In this document: piece by piece, positions 45,811 to 54,000 of the stretch | Layout of the letters: every line of letters starts with the position of its first letter | Numbering within the stretch: position 1 is the stretch's first letter | Assembly: GCF_030730205.1 (NCBI RefSeq) | Contig: NZ_JANQVQ010000074.1 | Location: 15,504-79,503, forward strand | From: Paraglaciecola sp. | GTDB taxonomy: Bacteria > Pseudomonadota > Gammaproteobacteria > Enterobacterales > Alteromonadaceae | Direction of reading: 5' to 3' | DNA length: 64,000 nucleotides | Position numbers and translations under genes: made by a program | Notes under the pieces: generated by a model | The model's database searches: none | What the model was told of the DNA's origin: nothing | Seen by the model: only the letters and a program-made list of their open reading frames with translations

Positions 45811-46422
45811 TTACGTTGCCCAGGCTCGATCACCTTTTTTGTAATCTAATTCTCCATTGTATTTACCCGGAATAGCCTCAAAACGCAGCACTTCGGTAGC
45901 GCCTAACTTTGAGGTAAAAAAGCTAAACAGGGTGAGTTGTTTTATCAAAGTGAAAAAATGTGGCGTTGCGGCGTTTTCATCACGATCCTTATCGTAGGGT
46001 TTAGACGACAAATAGAACAACTCTTGCTGGTTATTAGCTCGCTTAGCGTCCTCATCTAACTGCGTTATGTATTGCAGCTTTTGCGCGGTGTCGAGCAATA
46101 AATAGGGCTTTCCAAAACGCTGCTGAGCCTGCTGATCAATAGTCACTAAACCCTGAACTAGAGCGCTACGTTCCTCTTGGGTGTAACAATCATTGGCTAA
46201 GATGAGTGCCATCAAACCGACATTGGCATCTTTAGCTCCTGGGGTATCAGTGCGAGGGATAATTACGTCGGCAACCTCATTAAATAACATCACATCATCT
46301 GATGAAAATACTGTTGAAGATAAAGGCACAGGGCTGTGAAGTTCATAGGCAAAAGCCCTACCGCCTACCATCGCAACCCCAGTGGCCGCTGCGATCATTT
46401 TGAGTAGATTACGTCTCTCCAT
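45811..46422 (-). CDS. Gluconate 2-dehydrogenase subunit 3 family protein (Tat signal)
   Basis: 203 residues, small-subunit family that accompanies GMC flavoprotein dehydrogenases. The N-terminus MERRNLLKMIAAATGVAMVG is a twin-arginine signal, so a folded complex may cross the membrane with it. The mature part carries the family's acidic helical pattern (ADVIIPRTDTPGAKDANVG, and FFTLIKQLTLFSFFTSKLGATEVLRFEAIPG). The start overlaps the stop of the GMC gene (TAATG), showing strict coupling. Role: maturation and export partner of the catalytic subunit. Confidence 0.88.
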   Translation of the reverse strand: MERRNLLKMIAAATGVAMVGGRAFAYELHSPVPLSSTVFSSDDVMLFNEVADVIIPRTDTPGAKDANVGLMALILANDCYTQEERSALVQGLVTIDQQAQQRFGKPYLLLDTAQKLQYITQLDEDAKRANNQQELFYLSSKPYDKDRDENAATPHFFTLIKQLTLFSFFTSKLGATEVLRFEAIPGKYNGELDYKKGDRAWAT

Positions 46423-48107
46423 TATAGATTCCTCTTTTTCAATTCTTCTACCGCAAAATGCGTCGCTCGTGCGGTCATTGCCATATAAGTCAAAGATGGG
46501 TTAACGCATGATGCTGAAGTCATACAGGCTCCATCGGTAACAAATACGTTTGGTGCGTCCCACACTTGGTTGTGCTTATTGAGTACGGAGGTTTTTGGAT
46601 CTTTGCCCATCCGAGCAGTACCCATTTCATGAATGCCTTTACCAATGGGGGATTCACCATCCCATCCGCGAATGTTTTTAACCCCAGCCGCCTCTAACAT
46701 ATCCATGGCATCTTGTTTCATGTCTTTACGCATGCGCAATTCGTTTGCTTGTAGCTCCGCATCCATCGACAGCACTGGCAAGCCCCATTTGTCTTTTACG
46801 GATTTGTCTAAGCTCACTTTATTTTTGTGATCGGGTAGAATTTCGCCAAAACCGCCCATGCCGATATTCCATGCACCTGGCTCGGCCAGGGCATTTTTAA
46901 AGTCAGCACCCACACCTAATTCAGCCACATTACTTTGCCAATTCGAACGAGATGCTGAGCCTTGGTAGCCAAAACCACGTACATAATCACGTTTGTCACT
47001 CCCCCAATTGCGGTATCTTGGAATATAAAAGCCACAAGGCCGACGACCGGAGTAATACTTGTCTTCAAATCCTTCTACGGTGCCCTGCGCGCCTACTGAT
47101 AAATGATGATCCATCACATTGTGGCCGAGTTCGCCAGAGCTTGAACCTAAGCCGTCTTGCCACACATCGGTAGCGGAATTCATCATGATCCAAGTGGAAT
47201 TCAAAGTAGAGGCATTCAAGAAAATAATTTTACTGGTAAAAACATAAGTTTGATTCGTTTGGGCATCGAGAACTTCAACGCCCGTCGCCTTTTTACTGTC
47301 TTTGTCATACAGCACTTGGGTGACTATGGAAAATGGACGAACGGTTAAATTTCCGGTAGCCATGGCAGCAGGAAGCGTAGAAGACTGTGTACTGAAATAC
47401 CCGCCAAACGGACACCCTAGCCAGCATTTATTGCGATACTGACAGCCTACGCGGTTTTGTTCAGGCATGGCTTGAGTAATATTGGCGGTGCGGCTGTGGA
47501 TCATATGACGCATGCCTTTGTAGGCTTTTTCGATGCGTTTGGCCACGTCTTTTTCAACCATATTTAATGGTACAGGTGGTAAAAACTGACCATCTGGTAG
47601 AACGTCTAAACCTTCTCTAGTGCCTGCAATACCGGCAAATTTTTCAACATAGTCATACCACGGCGCCAAGTCTTCGTAGCGAATTGGCCAATCAATAGCA
47701 ATGCCGTCTTTCGCGTTGGCAGTAAAGTCTTCTGCATTCCAGCGGTAGCTTTGACGTCCCCATAACAAAGAGCGCCCACCCATGTGATAACCTCTAAACC
47801 AGTCAAAGCGTTTCACCTCTGTATAAGGATGTTCTTTGTCCGTGGCCCACATACCTTGCGTTGGCTCGTTGAGGGTATATTCGCGAGCGAGTTTAGGAAA
47901 ATCAGCCTTCATTTGCTGGGTCGCTAAACCTCGGTGAGGATAATCCCAGGCCTCATGAAAGGCATTGGTGTAATCCTTAATATGTTCAATGTTACGGCCT
48001 CGTTCGAGCATCAATACCTTAAGGCCTTTCTCTGCTAATTCTTTTGCCGCCCAACCGCCACTGATGCCAGAGCCGACAACGATTGCATCATAGTTATTAT
48101 TTGCCAT
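46422..48107 (-). CDS. GMC oxidoreductase, sugar 3-dehydrogenase-like catalytic subunit
   Basis: 561-residue FAD enzyme of the GMC family. FAD-binding VVGSGISGGWAAKELAEKG at 10-28; a cysteine cluster CQYRNKCWLGC near 215-225, suggesting an Fe-S site like that in Burkholderia-type FAD glucose dehydrogenases; GMC_oxred_C with GIHEMGTARMG and the ending VTDGACMTSASCVNPSLT. It has no signal of its own and would be exported by piggy-back on the Tat signal of the next gene. Glucoside/sugar 3-dehydrogenases in other bacteria have this two-subunit form, usually with a cytochrome c subunit that is missing here. Substrate is inferred from the context only. Confidence 0.88.
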   Translation of the reverse strand: MANNNYDAIVVGSGISGGWAAKELAEKGLKVLMLERGRNIEHIKDYTNAFHEAWDYPHRGLATQQMKADFPKLAREYTLNEPTQGMWATDKEHPYTEVKRFDWFRGYHMGGRSLLWGRQSYRWNAEDFTANAKDGIAIDWPIRYEDLAPWYDYVEKFAGIAGTREGLDVLPDGQFLPPVPLNMVEKDVAKRIEKAYKGMRHMIHSRTANITQAMPEQNRVGCQYRNKCWLGCPFGGYFSTQSSTLPAAMATGNLTVRPFSIVTQVLYDKDSKKATGVEVLDAQTNQTYVFTSKIIFLNASTLNSTWIMMNSATDVWQDGLGSSSGELGHNVMDHHLSVGAQGTVEGFEDKYYSGRRPCGFYIPRYRNWGSDKRDYVRGFGYQGSASRSNWQSNVAELGVGADFKNALAEPGAWNIGMGGFGEILPDHKNKVSLDKSVKDKWGLPVLSMDAELQANELRMRKDMKQDAMDMLEAAGVKNIRGWDGESPIGKGIHEMGTARMGKDPKTSVLNKHNQVWDAPNVFVTDGACMTSASCVNPSLTYMAMTARATHFAVEELKKRNL

Positions 48108-48163
48108 AAATTTTCTCAGTTAATCTGCTAGTTTCATTTGATGAATGTGCAATTCAGACATGT

Positions 48164-49102
48164 TTACACATCGCAAATATGAATAGCCTGACGCAGTGAC
48201 TCAATTTTGCCTGCTTTGTCGGCTGGGGTTGGAATAAACTCTTGAGCTAGATAGCCCTTGAAGCCTGTCGCGACAATTGCGCGAGCAATCGCGGGGTAAA
48301 ACAGCTCTTGTGAATCATCGATTTCATGTCGACCAGGCACGCCCGCGGTGTGGTAATGGCCAAAATATTGATGGTTTTCATTGATGGTGCGAATGATGTC
48401 ACCTTCATTGATTTGCATATGATAAATGTCGTACAACAATTTAAAGTGGTCTGACCCTAATTGCTTACATAGCTCAATACCCCAAGCAGAATTGTCGGCA
48501 AAATAGTCGGGATGATCGACTTTGCTGTTGAACAGTTCCATTTGGATAACAACACCACGCTTTTCAGCGTGAGGCATAATGTGTTTGAGCCCTTTGACAG
48601 CATTTTGCAAGCCGACCTGTGGATCAATACCCCGCTTATTGCCACTGAAGCAAATCAAGTTGGTGTAACCCGCATCGGCCACCAAATCAATATGGCGCTG
48701 ATAACGTTCAATAAGCTGGGCATGGAATTGTGAATCGCCCCAACCATCGGTCAAATTCAGTTCTGCGCCATTACACATAGAAGAGTCGATGCCAAATTCT
48801 TTAAGCGTGGGCCAGTCTTCTGGGCCAACTAAATCGATGGCGTTAAAACCCAAGGTTTTAACGGTTTGGCATAATTCTGCGATCGATAAATCACCGTAAG
48901 TCCAGCGACTAACAGAGTGAAGTACATTGCCCTTAAGCGGGGTATCAGTTGATGTTGATGACGTCATTTCTAGCGCGTTTGAAAAAGATGTGTGAGACAG
49001 CAATCCAGCGCCCGCCGCACTGACTGCAATATTTTTTAATAATTGACGCCGTGAAGCAGGCAGCGACATATTCGGAATGACTTTATCTTGATGCGTTGAC
49101 AT
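48164..49102 (-). CDS. Periplasmic TIM-barrel sugar isomerase/epimerase (Tat signal)
   Basis: 312 residues from ATG at 49102, chosen because AAGGA lies at good spacing and overlaps the end of the upstream gene. Longer starts to 49171 would run into the MFS gene. A Tat signal SRRQLLKNIAVSAAGAGLL leads to a xylose-isomerase-like TIM barrel (hydroxypyruvate isomerase family): LGFNAIDLVG, ICFSGNKRG, VVIQMELFNSK, LLYDIYHMQINEGD and HYHTAGVPGRHEIDD. The metal-binding Glu/Asp/His residues appear in the expected places. It probably acts on 3-keto-sugar intermediates in the periplasm. Confidence 0.85.
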   Translation of the reverse strand: MSTHQDKVIPNMSLPASRRQLLKNIAVSAAGAGLLSHTSFSNALEMTSSTSTDTPLKGNVLHSVSRWTYGDLSIAELCQTVKTLGFNAIDLVGPEDWPTLKEFGIDSSMCNGAELNLTDGWGDSQFHAQLIERYQRHIDLVADAGYTNLICFSGNKRGIDPQVGLQNAVKGLKHIMPHAEKRGVVIQMELFNSKVDHPDYFADNSAWGIELCKQLGSDHFKLLYDIYHMQINEGDIIRTINENHQYFGHYHTAGVPGRHEIDDSQELFYPAIARAIVATGFKGYLAQEFIPTPADKAGKIESLRQAIHICDV

Positions 49103-49112
49103 AAGGTTTTCC

Positions 49113-50348
49113 TTATTCATGGTGTGCAGATAGGGGCTGTTTGTTACGCATAAACCAATAGAACCCACCAAAAGCTACAATTAACACCAGAGGGAATACA
49201 ATTAAATTGTTTAAGGCTGCATGGCCTGATGCTAACACTAATTCATTACCAGTAAGGCCCGCCGCTTGCGCTTCTGTCGTGGCTGAATCTATCCAACCGC
49301 CGATGATAGGGTTCCAAATGCCCATAGCAAACATACCTGCACCACCCATTAGTGACATACCTAGGGCCCCTGTTTTGGGCGTGTATTCGCTGGTACAACC
49401 AATCATGGTTGGCCAGAAGTAAGTAATGCCTAAGGCAAACACAACCGCGGCAAAATACACGGCCGTACCTTGTAACTGGGTCATTAAGAAAAGGCCTAAA
49501 CTTGCTAATATTGCTGACACAAACAACACCCCGGGAGGACTAAGTTTATGGACTAAGGGACCTGCGTAAAATCGACCTAAGGCCATGATCCCAGTAATTA
49601 GCGCCAAAATAAGCATAGGGGTGGCACCTGATGCACTGAGTATTTGATTAATCCACTGCCCCGGACCAAATTCGCTGACTGCAGTCATGGTCATGCATAC
49701 TGCTAAAAAGATGTAGATTGGATTAACCAAGGCTTTTAAATTGCCGCTGGTGGAGTCTACTTCGCTCTCTAGCTCAGGAAACTCAAAACCAAGCATCAAG
49801 AAACCGTAAATTGCAGTAGGGATTAACATGGTGGCGACTTGCGCTTCCCAACCTAAACCTAATTGCGTCATACCGGCGGAAACTAATGAGCCTATTACGA
49901 TACCGCCTGGGAACCAAACGTGAAACTTGTTCAACATGGTGGTTTTATTATCAGGAAATAACTGGGCAATAATAGGATTACAGCCTGCTTCGACCAAACC
50001 ATTGGCAAACCCCACTAAAAAGGTTGAAATCATCAAACCCCAAAAGCCATCGGCCACAATGGTTAAGATCAAACCTAAGGCATGACCAATGAATGCTAAC
50101 CAAACGATAAGTTTGGCACCTATAGCATTATACAAAGCCCCACCAAACATCATTGCCAAAGGAAAACCTAAAAAGGCCATGCTGGCTATCCAGCCCAGCT
50201 CTTTGCCGCTTAAGCCGTATTGTTGGCCTAACTCTCCTAAAATGCCTGCGCGAATAGCAAAGGTCATGGCAGTAACGATAAGCGCTATACAACTTATGTT
50301 AAAAACCCGTTTAGCCGTTTTATCTGAAATGGTATGTGTGGCGTTCAT
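49113..50348 (-). CDS. MFS sugar transporter
   Basis: 411-residue major facilitator with about twelve helices. The loop between helices 2 and 3 and the centre show the pattern of sugar/nucleoside MFS permeases (GQQYGLSGKELGWIASMAFLG, FANGLVEAGCNPIIAQLFPDN, and KFHVWFPGGIVIG). It lies in the middle of the operon between the cytoplasmic and exported enzymes, 16 nt from the former and 10 nt from the latter, so it is the likely importer of the released keto-sugar or monosaccharide. Confidence 0.85.
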   Translation of the reverse strand: MNATHTISDKTAKRVFNISCIALIVTAMTFAIRAGILGELGQQYGLSGKELGWIASMAFLGFPLAMMFGGALYNAIGAKLIVWLAFIGHALGLILTIVADGFWGLMISTFLVGFANGLVEAGCNPIIAQLFPDNKTTMLNKFHVWFPGGIVIGSLVSAGMTQLGLGWEAQVATMLIPTAIYGFLMLGFEFPELESEVDSTSGNLKALVNPIYIFLAVCMTMTAVSEFGPGQWINQILSASGATPMLILALITGIMALGRFYAGPLVHKLSPPGVLFVSAILASLGLFLMTQLQGTAVYFAAVVFALGITYFWPTMIGCTSEYTPKTGALGMSLMGGAGMFAMGIWNPIIGGWIDSATTEAQAAGLTGNELVLASGHAALNNLIVFPLVLIVAFGGFYWFMRNKQPLSAHHE

Positions 50349-50364
50349 TATTATTTCTCTTATG

Positions 50365-51417
50365 TTAAAGGCCGAGTATTTTGTTGTTTAATGCAAGGTC
50401 TTCACCTTGACCCGCAAAATCGTCAAACGCTTTTTCAGTGGGACGAATAAGGTGTTCAGCAATAAATTTAGCGCCTTCTGCTGCGCCATCTAAGGGGTGC
50501 TTGATACAGCATTCCCATTCCATCACAGCCCAGCCGCGATAGTCATATTGGGTCAGTTTGCTAAAAATACTTTTGAAATTAATTTGACCGTCGCCCAAAG
50601 AACGAAAACGTCCTGGCCGGTCAATCCATGATTGATAACCACCGTACACACCTGCACGACCAGAAGGCGTAAACTCTGCATCTTTGACATGAAAAGCTTT
50701 GATGCGTTCATGATAGATATCGATAAACGCAAGGTAGTCAAGTTGCTGCAATACAAAGTGGCTTGGGTCATAGAGTATATTGGCGCGGCTATGCTGCCCC
50801 ACATTGTCTAAAAAGCGTTCAAAGGTCACACCATCATGTAAATCTTCACCAGGGTGGAGTTCGTAACAGACATCCACACCTGCTTCATCAAAGGCGTTTA
50901 AGATGGGCAACCAGCGTTTGCCAAGTTCGGCAAAACCTTGCTCAACTAAACCAGCAGGTCGCTGCGGCCAAGGGTAAAACGTGTGCCATAACAATGCGCC
51001 AGAAAAACTTGCGTGGCTAGTCAAGCTCAATCGCTGACTGGCTTTGGCCGCGTATTTCATTTGTTGAATAGCCCATTCTGTGCGCGCCTTCGGGTTGTTG
51101 TGTACCTCGACTGGAGCAAAGCCATCAAACATCGTGTCATAGGCGGGGTTCACGGCCACTAACTGCCCCTGTAAATGGGTCGATAGTTCTGTTATCACTA
51201 GGCCATAGCTTGCGGCAATACCTTTAATCTCATCACAATAGGTTTGGCTTTCAGCTGCTTTTTTTAAGTCAAATAGACGTCCGTCCCAAGAAGGGATCTG
51301 AATCCCTTTAAAACCAATACTCGCGGCCCATTGGCAAATTTCGGGGAAACTATTGAAGGGGCTGTCATCGCCGGCAAATTGCGCTAAAAATATGCCTGGG
51401 CCTTGAATTTTCTGCAT
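50365..51417 (-). CDS. Cytoplasmic TIM-barrel sugar phosphate isomerase/epimerase-like
   Basis: 350 residues from the ATG at 51417, preceded by AAGGA. Without a signal peptide, so cytoplasmic. Xylose-isomerase-like TIM barrel: GFKGIQIPSWDG, VITELSTHL, DVCYELHPGEDLHDG, ANILYDPSHFVLQQLDYLAFIDIYHERIKAFHVKDAEF, and YRGWAVMEWECCIKHP. The metal ligands Glu, Asp, His and Glu are in place. In this operon it would act with the Gfo/Idh/MocA oxidoreductase on the imported keto-sugar. Confidence 0.87.
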   Translation of the reverse strand: MQKIQGPGIFLAQFAGDDSPFNSFPEICQWAASIGFKGIQIPSWDGRLFDLKKAAESQTYCDEIKGIAASYGLVITELSTHLQGQLVAVNPAYDTMFDGFAPVEVHNNPKARTEWAIQQMKYAAKASQRLSLTSHASFSGALLWHTFYPWPQRPAGLVEQGFAELGKRWLPILNAFDEAGVDVCYELHPGEDLHDGVTFERFLDNVGQHSRANILYDPSHFVLQQLDYLAFIDIYHERIKAFHVKDAEFTPSGRAGVYGGYQSWIDRPGRFRSLGDGQINFKSIFSKLTQYDYRGWAVMEWECCIKHPLDGAAEGAKFIAEHLIRPTEKAFDDFAGQGEDLALNNKILGL

Positions 51418-51428
51418 GATATGAGTCC

Positions 51429-52598
51429 TTAAACTTTTGCTGTCGTGGTGAAGCGTAGCCATTTTTCAGAAGATTCACTGGCTAGCACGCTGTTTTCAAT
51501 AAATGCCATGCCTCGAATGGCTTCATCAATACCTGGCACATCAAATAAGGCATTAGTGGCAGTTTGCTTGTTTTCAAAGGCACGAATTTGGTTTACAAAA
51601 TTGAGGTAAATATTGGCAAAGGCTTCTAAATAACCCTCTGGATGACCGGCAGGGGTGCGCGTGGCGGCTTGCGCTTCAGCACACATTTCGCCTACTCCGG
51701 TGCGAATTAATTGAGTGGGGGCACTATTAGATTTGAGCCATAAGCTGTTTGGCTCAAGTTGCGACCATTCTAGGCTGGCTTTGTCGCCATAAACTCGCAA
51801 ACGTAAGTTATTTTCGTCACCGCTTGATATTTGACTGGCCAACAGTACGCCTCGGGCCTTGTTATCAAATCTAAGTAAGATACTGCCGTCATCGTCTAAC
51901 AACCGGCCAGGCACTACCGAACCTAAATCAGCGCACATTTCGGTGATTTTTGCACCTGTTACATACTCTGCAAGATTCGCTGCATGCACGCCAATATCAC
52001 CCATACAGCAACTGATACCCGCTTGCTTAGGGTCGATGCGCCACGCAGCTTGCTTGCCGCCATCATTGTCTTTGTTGGCTAGCCACCCTTGACTATATTC
52101 CACTACAATTTTGGTGATTTTGCCTAGAGCACCACTGGTGGCTAAATGTTTTGCTTGTTTAATTAAAGGGTAACCGTTGTAGGTATGAGTTAAGCCGTAA
52201 AGCTTGCCTGACTCTTTCACAACATCGGCCAGTGCTAGCGCTTGGTTTAAATCAAAGGTGGCTGGTTTGTCACTGAGTACATGAAAGCCAGCTTCTAACG
52301 CCGCTTTTGCGACCGGAAAATGCAGATGATTGGGCGTAACGATTACGACAAATTGCATGCGTTGCTCGGCAGGGAGCTTGGCTTCTTCATTCATCATCTG
52401 TTGATAGGATGGATAACAACGCTGTGGCTGAATAAATAACTCAGCACCTGACTGGGCACTTTTTAGCGGATCTGAACTGAAGGCTCCACAAACTAACTCA
52501 ATCTGGCCATCTAAATTGGCCGCCATGCGATGCACTGCGCCAATAAAAGCGCCTTGGCCGCCACCAACCATGCCCATGCGTACTTTGCTTGTTGCCAT
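51429..52598 (-). CDS. Gfo/Idh/MocA family oxidoreductase
   Basis: 389 residues, cytoplasmic NAD(P)-dependent oxidoreductase. Rossmann start MGMVGGGQGAFIGAVHR, VVIVTPNHLHFPVAKAALEAG, HVLSDKPATF (the EKP-like motif with Lys) and a C-terminal domain with GDIGVHAANLAEYVTG. The first gene of the operon. Relatives reduce or oxidise C3 of sugars (for example in levoglucosan or 3-keto-glucose metabolism). It could return 3-keto-sugar to the parent sugar. Confidence 0.88.
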   Translation of the reverse strand: MATSKVRMGMVGGGQGAFIGAVHRMAANLDGQIELVCGAFSSDPLKSAQSGAELFIQPQRCYPSYQQMMNEEAKLPAEQRMQFVVIVTPNHLHFPVAKAALEAGFHVLSDKPATFDLNQALALADVVKESGKLYGLTHTYNGYPLIKQAKHLATSGALGKITKIVVEYSQGWLANKDNDGGKQAAWRIDPKQAGISCCMGDIGVHAANLAEYVTGAKITEMCADLGSVVPGRLLDDDGSILLRFDNKARGVLLASQISSGDENNLRLRVYGDKASLEWSQLEPNSLWLKSNSAPTQLIRTGVGEMCAEAQAATRTPAGHPEGYLEAFANIYLNFVNQIRAFENKQTATNALFDVPGIDEAIRGMAFIENSVLASESSEKWLRFTTTAKV

Positions 52599-52634
52599 AT
52601 AAAACCACCGTCCGTTTATTCACTTACACAAAAG

Positions 52635-52659
52635 TTAACACAATGTTAATGATGTTAAC
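52635..52659. promoter_or_regulatory. TTAACA/TGTTAA dyad cluster upstream of the sugar operon
   Basis: TTAACA-CAA-TGTTAA (52635-52649) is a perfect dyad, and a third half-site TGTTAAC follows at 52653-52659, 37-61 nt before the first start codon. It may be an operator of the seven-gene operon. No regulator gene lies in the operon. Confidence 0.45.
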
Positions 52660-52891
52660 CCACGCTGCTTCAGAAAAGCTAAGATAAATTCGGCATTTCA
52701 ATGCAACAAAATCGGCGTTGTTGATTTTTAAATTCTATGATGGTTTGATGCTTTATCCTTATATAACAAGGTTGTTAGCCTTAGTCTTCGGTTAAAAAAA
52801 CAGAGGTGTTTGGTACAAAAAGACTAAAATCTGTTTTTTATATAATTAATTAGTACAATCGATTTATGTATGGTTAAGGTTTTAGGAAAAC

Positions 52892-53947
52892 GTGCAAACA
52901 CTTGATTTACGCCATCAAATGGTGAAAGCGACCTTACTGATTTTATTTGTGGTCGTTCTTTTTGCCACCATTTTTGTACCTCTGGTGGTTAAGCAAAATG
53001 ATTATTTTACCTATATGGGCCTGTTTAATTCTGCTCTTTATGGGGTGATGTATGCAGTGGTTAGCCGCACTAAACCGGCACGCTGGCATGCGCTTTTAGT
53101 CTGTGTCGGCTGTTTTACTACCCTTGTCCCTTTAGTGGTCATTTCGGGTGGCGTGAACAGCCAGTTTGTCGTGCTGTTTCCTATGATCCCCATCCCCTTG
53201 GCGCTAATGTCAAACAGTAAAGTGTCGTGGTGGATAAGTGCGTTCATGATTGTGTTGATTTTTAGCCTATTACTGTTGAAAGACGCTTTGCCAGATTTGA
53301 CCAATGAAGTGGTGTCTTTACAGAAAAGTCGTTCGAGAGCTATTTGGGTGTCGTTTGCCATCATTATTAGTGCGACTTTTGTGATGTATTTTGACCGCAT
53401 CAATCGCTTGTTGAGGCACAGACTTATTCAGCAGGCCTTTGAAGATGACTTAACCACGATCGCTAACAGGCGCAGTATTATGCAAATACTGCAAAGTAAA
53501 CTTGTTGCCGCACATACACAGCCCATTGCGGTTTTGATGATTGATGTGGATTACTTTAAGCAATTTAATGATAAATATGGGCATTTATTAGGAGATGAAT
53601 GCTTAAAAGCCGTTGCCCAGAGTATTAAGCGCAGCATACGACAAGGGGTTGATGATGTTGGGCGGTATGGCGGAGAGGAGTTTTTGGTTATATTAGATAA
53701 TGTAGCCGCTGACAACGCGCTCAACATTGCTGAAAAAATAAGAGCCAATATTGCTTTGCTGCGTATTGCGGGCCCAGATGGCAGTGCCATCACGGTCACG
53801 GTAACAATCGGTTTGTGCTGTGTGACAGTGCCCAAGCGAAAAAGTGCACAGACAATACTGCAACAAGCCGACCAAGCTTTGTATCAAGGCAAGTTAACTG
53901 GGCGTAATCGAGTGGAAATATATAATGAGGGGCCTGTACTCAACTAA
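52892..53947 (+). CDS. Membrane diguanylate cyclase
   Basis: 351 residues: six N-terminal hydrophobic helices (about 12-170) and a GGDEF domain (about 185-350) with DDLTTIANRRS, VLMIDVDYFKQFNDKYGH and intact active site RYGGEEFLVIL, so it can make c-di-GMP. The RxxD inhibitory site at the usual position is missing (RQGVD occurs in place), so product inhibition may be weak. The start is GTG at 52892 behind TAGGAAAA. The upstream 293-nt gap is shared with the sugar operon. Confidence 0.9.
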   Translation: MQTLDLRHQMVKATLLILFVVVLFATIFVPLVVKQNDYFTYMGLFNSALYGVMYAVVSRTKPARWHALLVCVGCFTTLVPLVVISGGVNSQFVVLFPMIPIPLALMSNSKVSWWISAFMIVLIFSLLLLKDALPDLTNEVVSLQKSRSRAIWVSFAIIISATFVMYFDRINRLLRHRLIQQAFEDDLTTIANRRSIMQILQSKLVAAHTQPIAVLMIDVDYFKQFNDKYGHLLGDECLKAVAQSIKRSIRQGVDDVGRYGGEEFLVILDNVAADNALNIAEKIRANIALLRIAGPDGSAITVTVTIGLCCVTVPKRKSAQTILQQADQALYQGKLTGRNRVEIYNEGPVLN

Positions 53948-53958
53948 TTGCTGCATCA

Positions 53959-53992
53959 TAACAACATGCCACTCGTTGCTGGCATGTTGTTA
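53959..53992. terminator. Stem-loop between the diguanylate cyclase and the porin
   Basis: Perfect 13-bp stem: TAACAACATGCCA (53959-53971) and TGGCATGTTGTTA (53980-53992), eight-base loop. It lies between two converging genes. The T-tract is short on both sides. Confidence 0.65.
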
Positions 53993-54000
53993 CCTTTAGT

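Noticed and set aside
49103-49171. Longer start for the Tat TIM-barrel protein
   Set aside because: It would overlap the MFS gene and place residues ahead of the Tat signal; the ATG at 49102 has a good ribosome site.
51418-51462. Longer start for the cytoplasmic TIM-barrel protein
   Set aside because: It overlaps the end of the oxidoreductase gene; the ATG at 51417 has AAGGA at good spacing.
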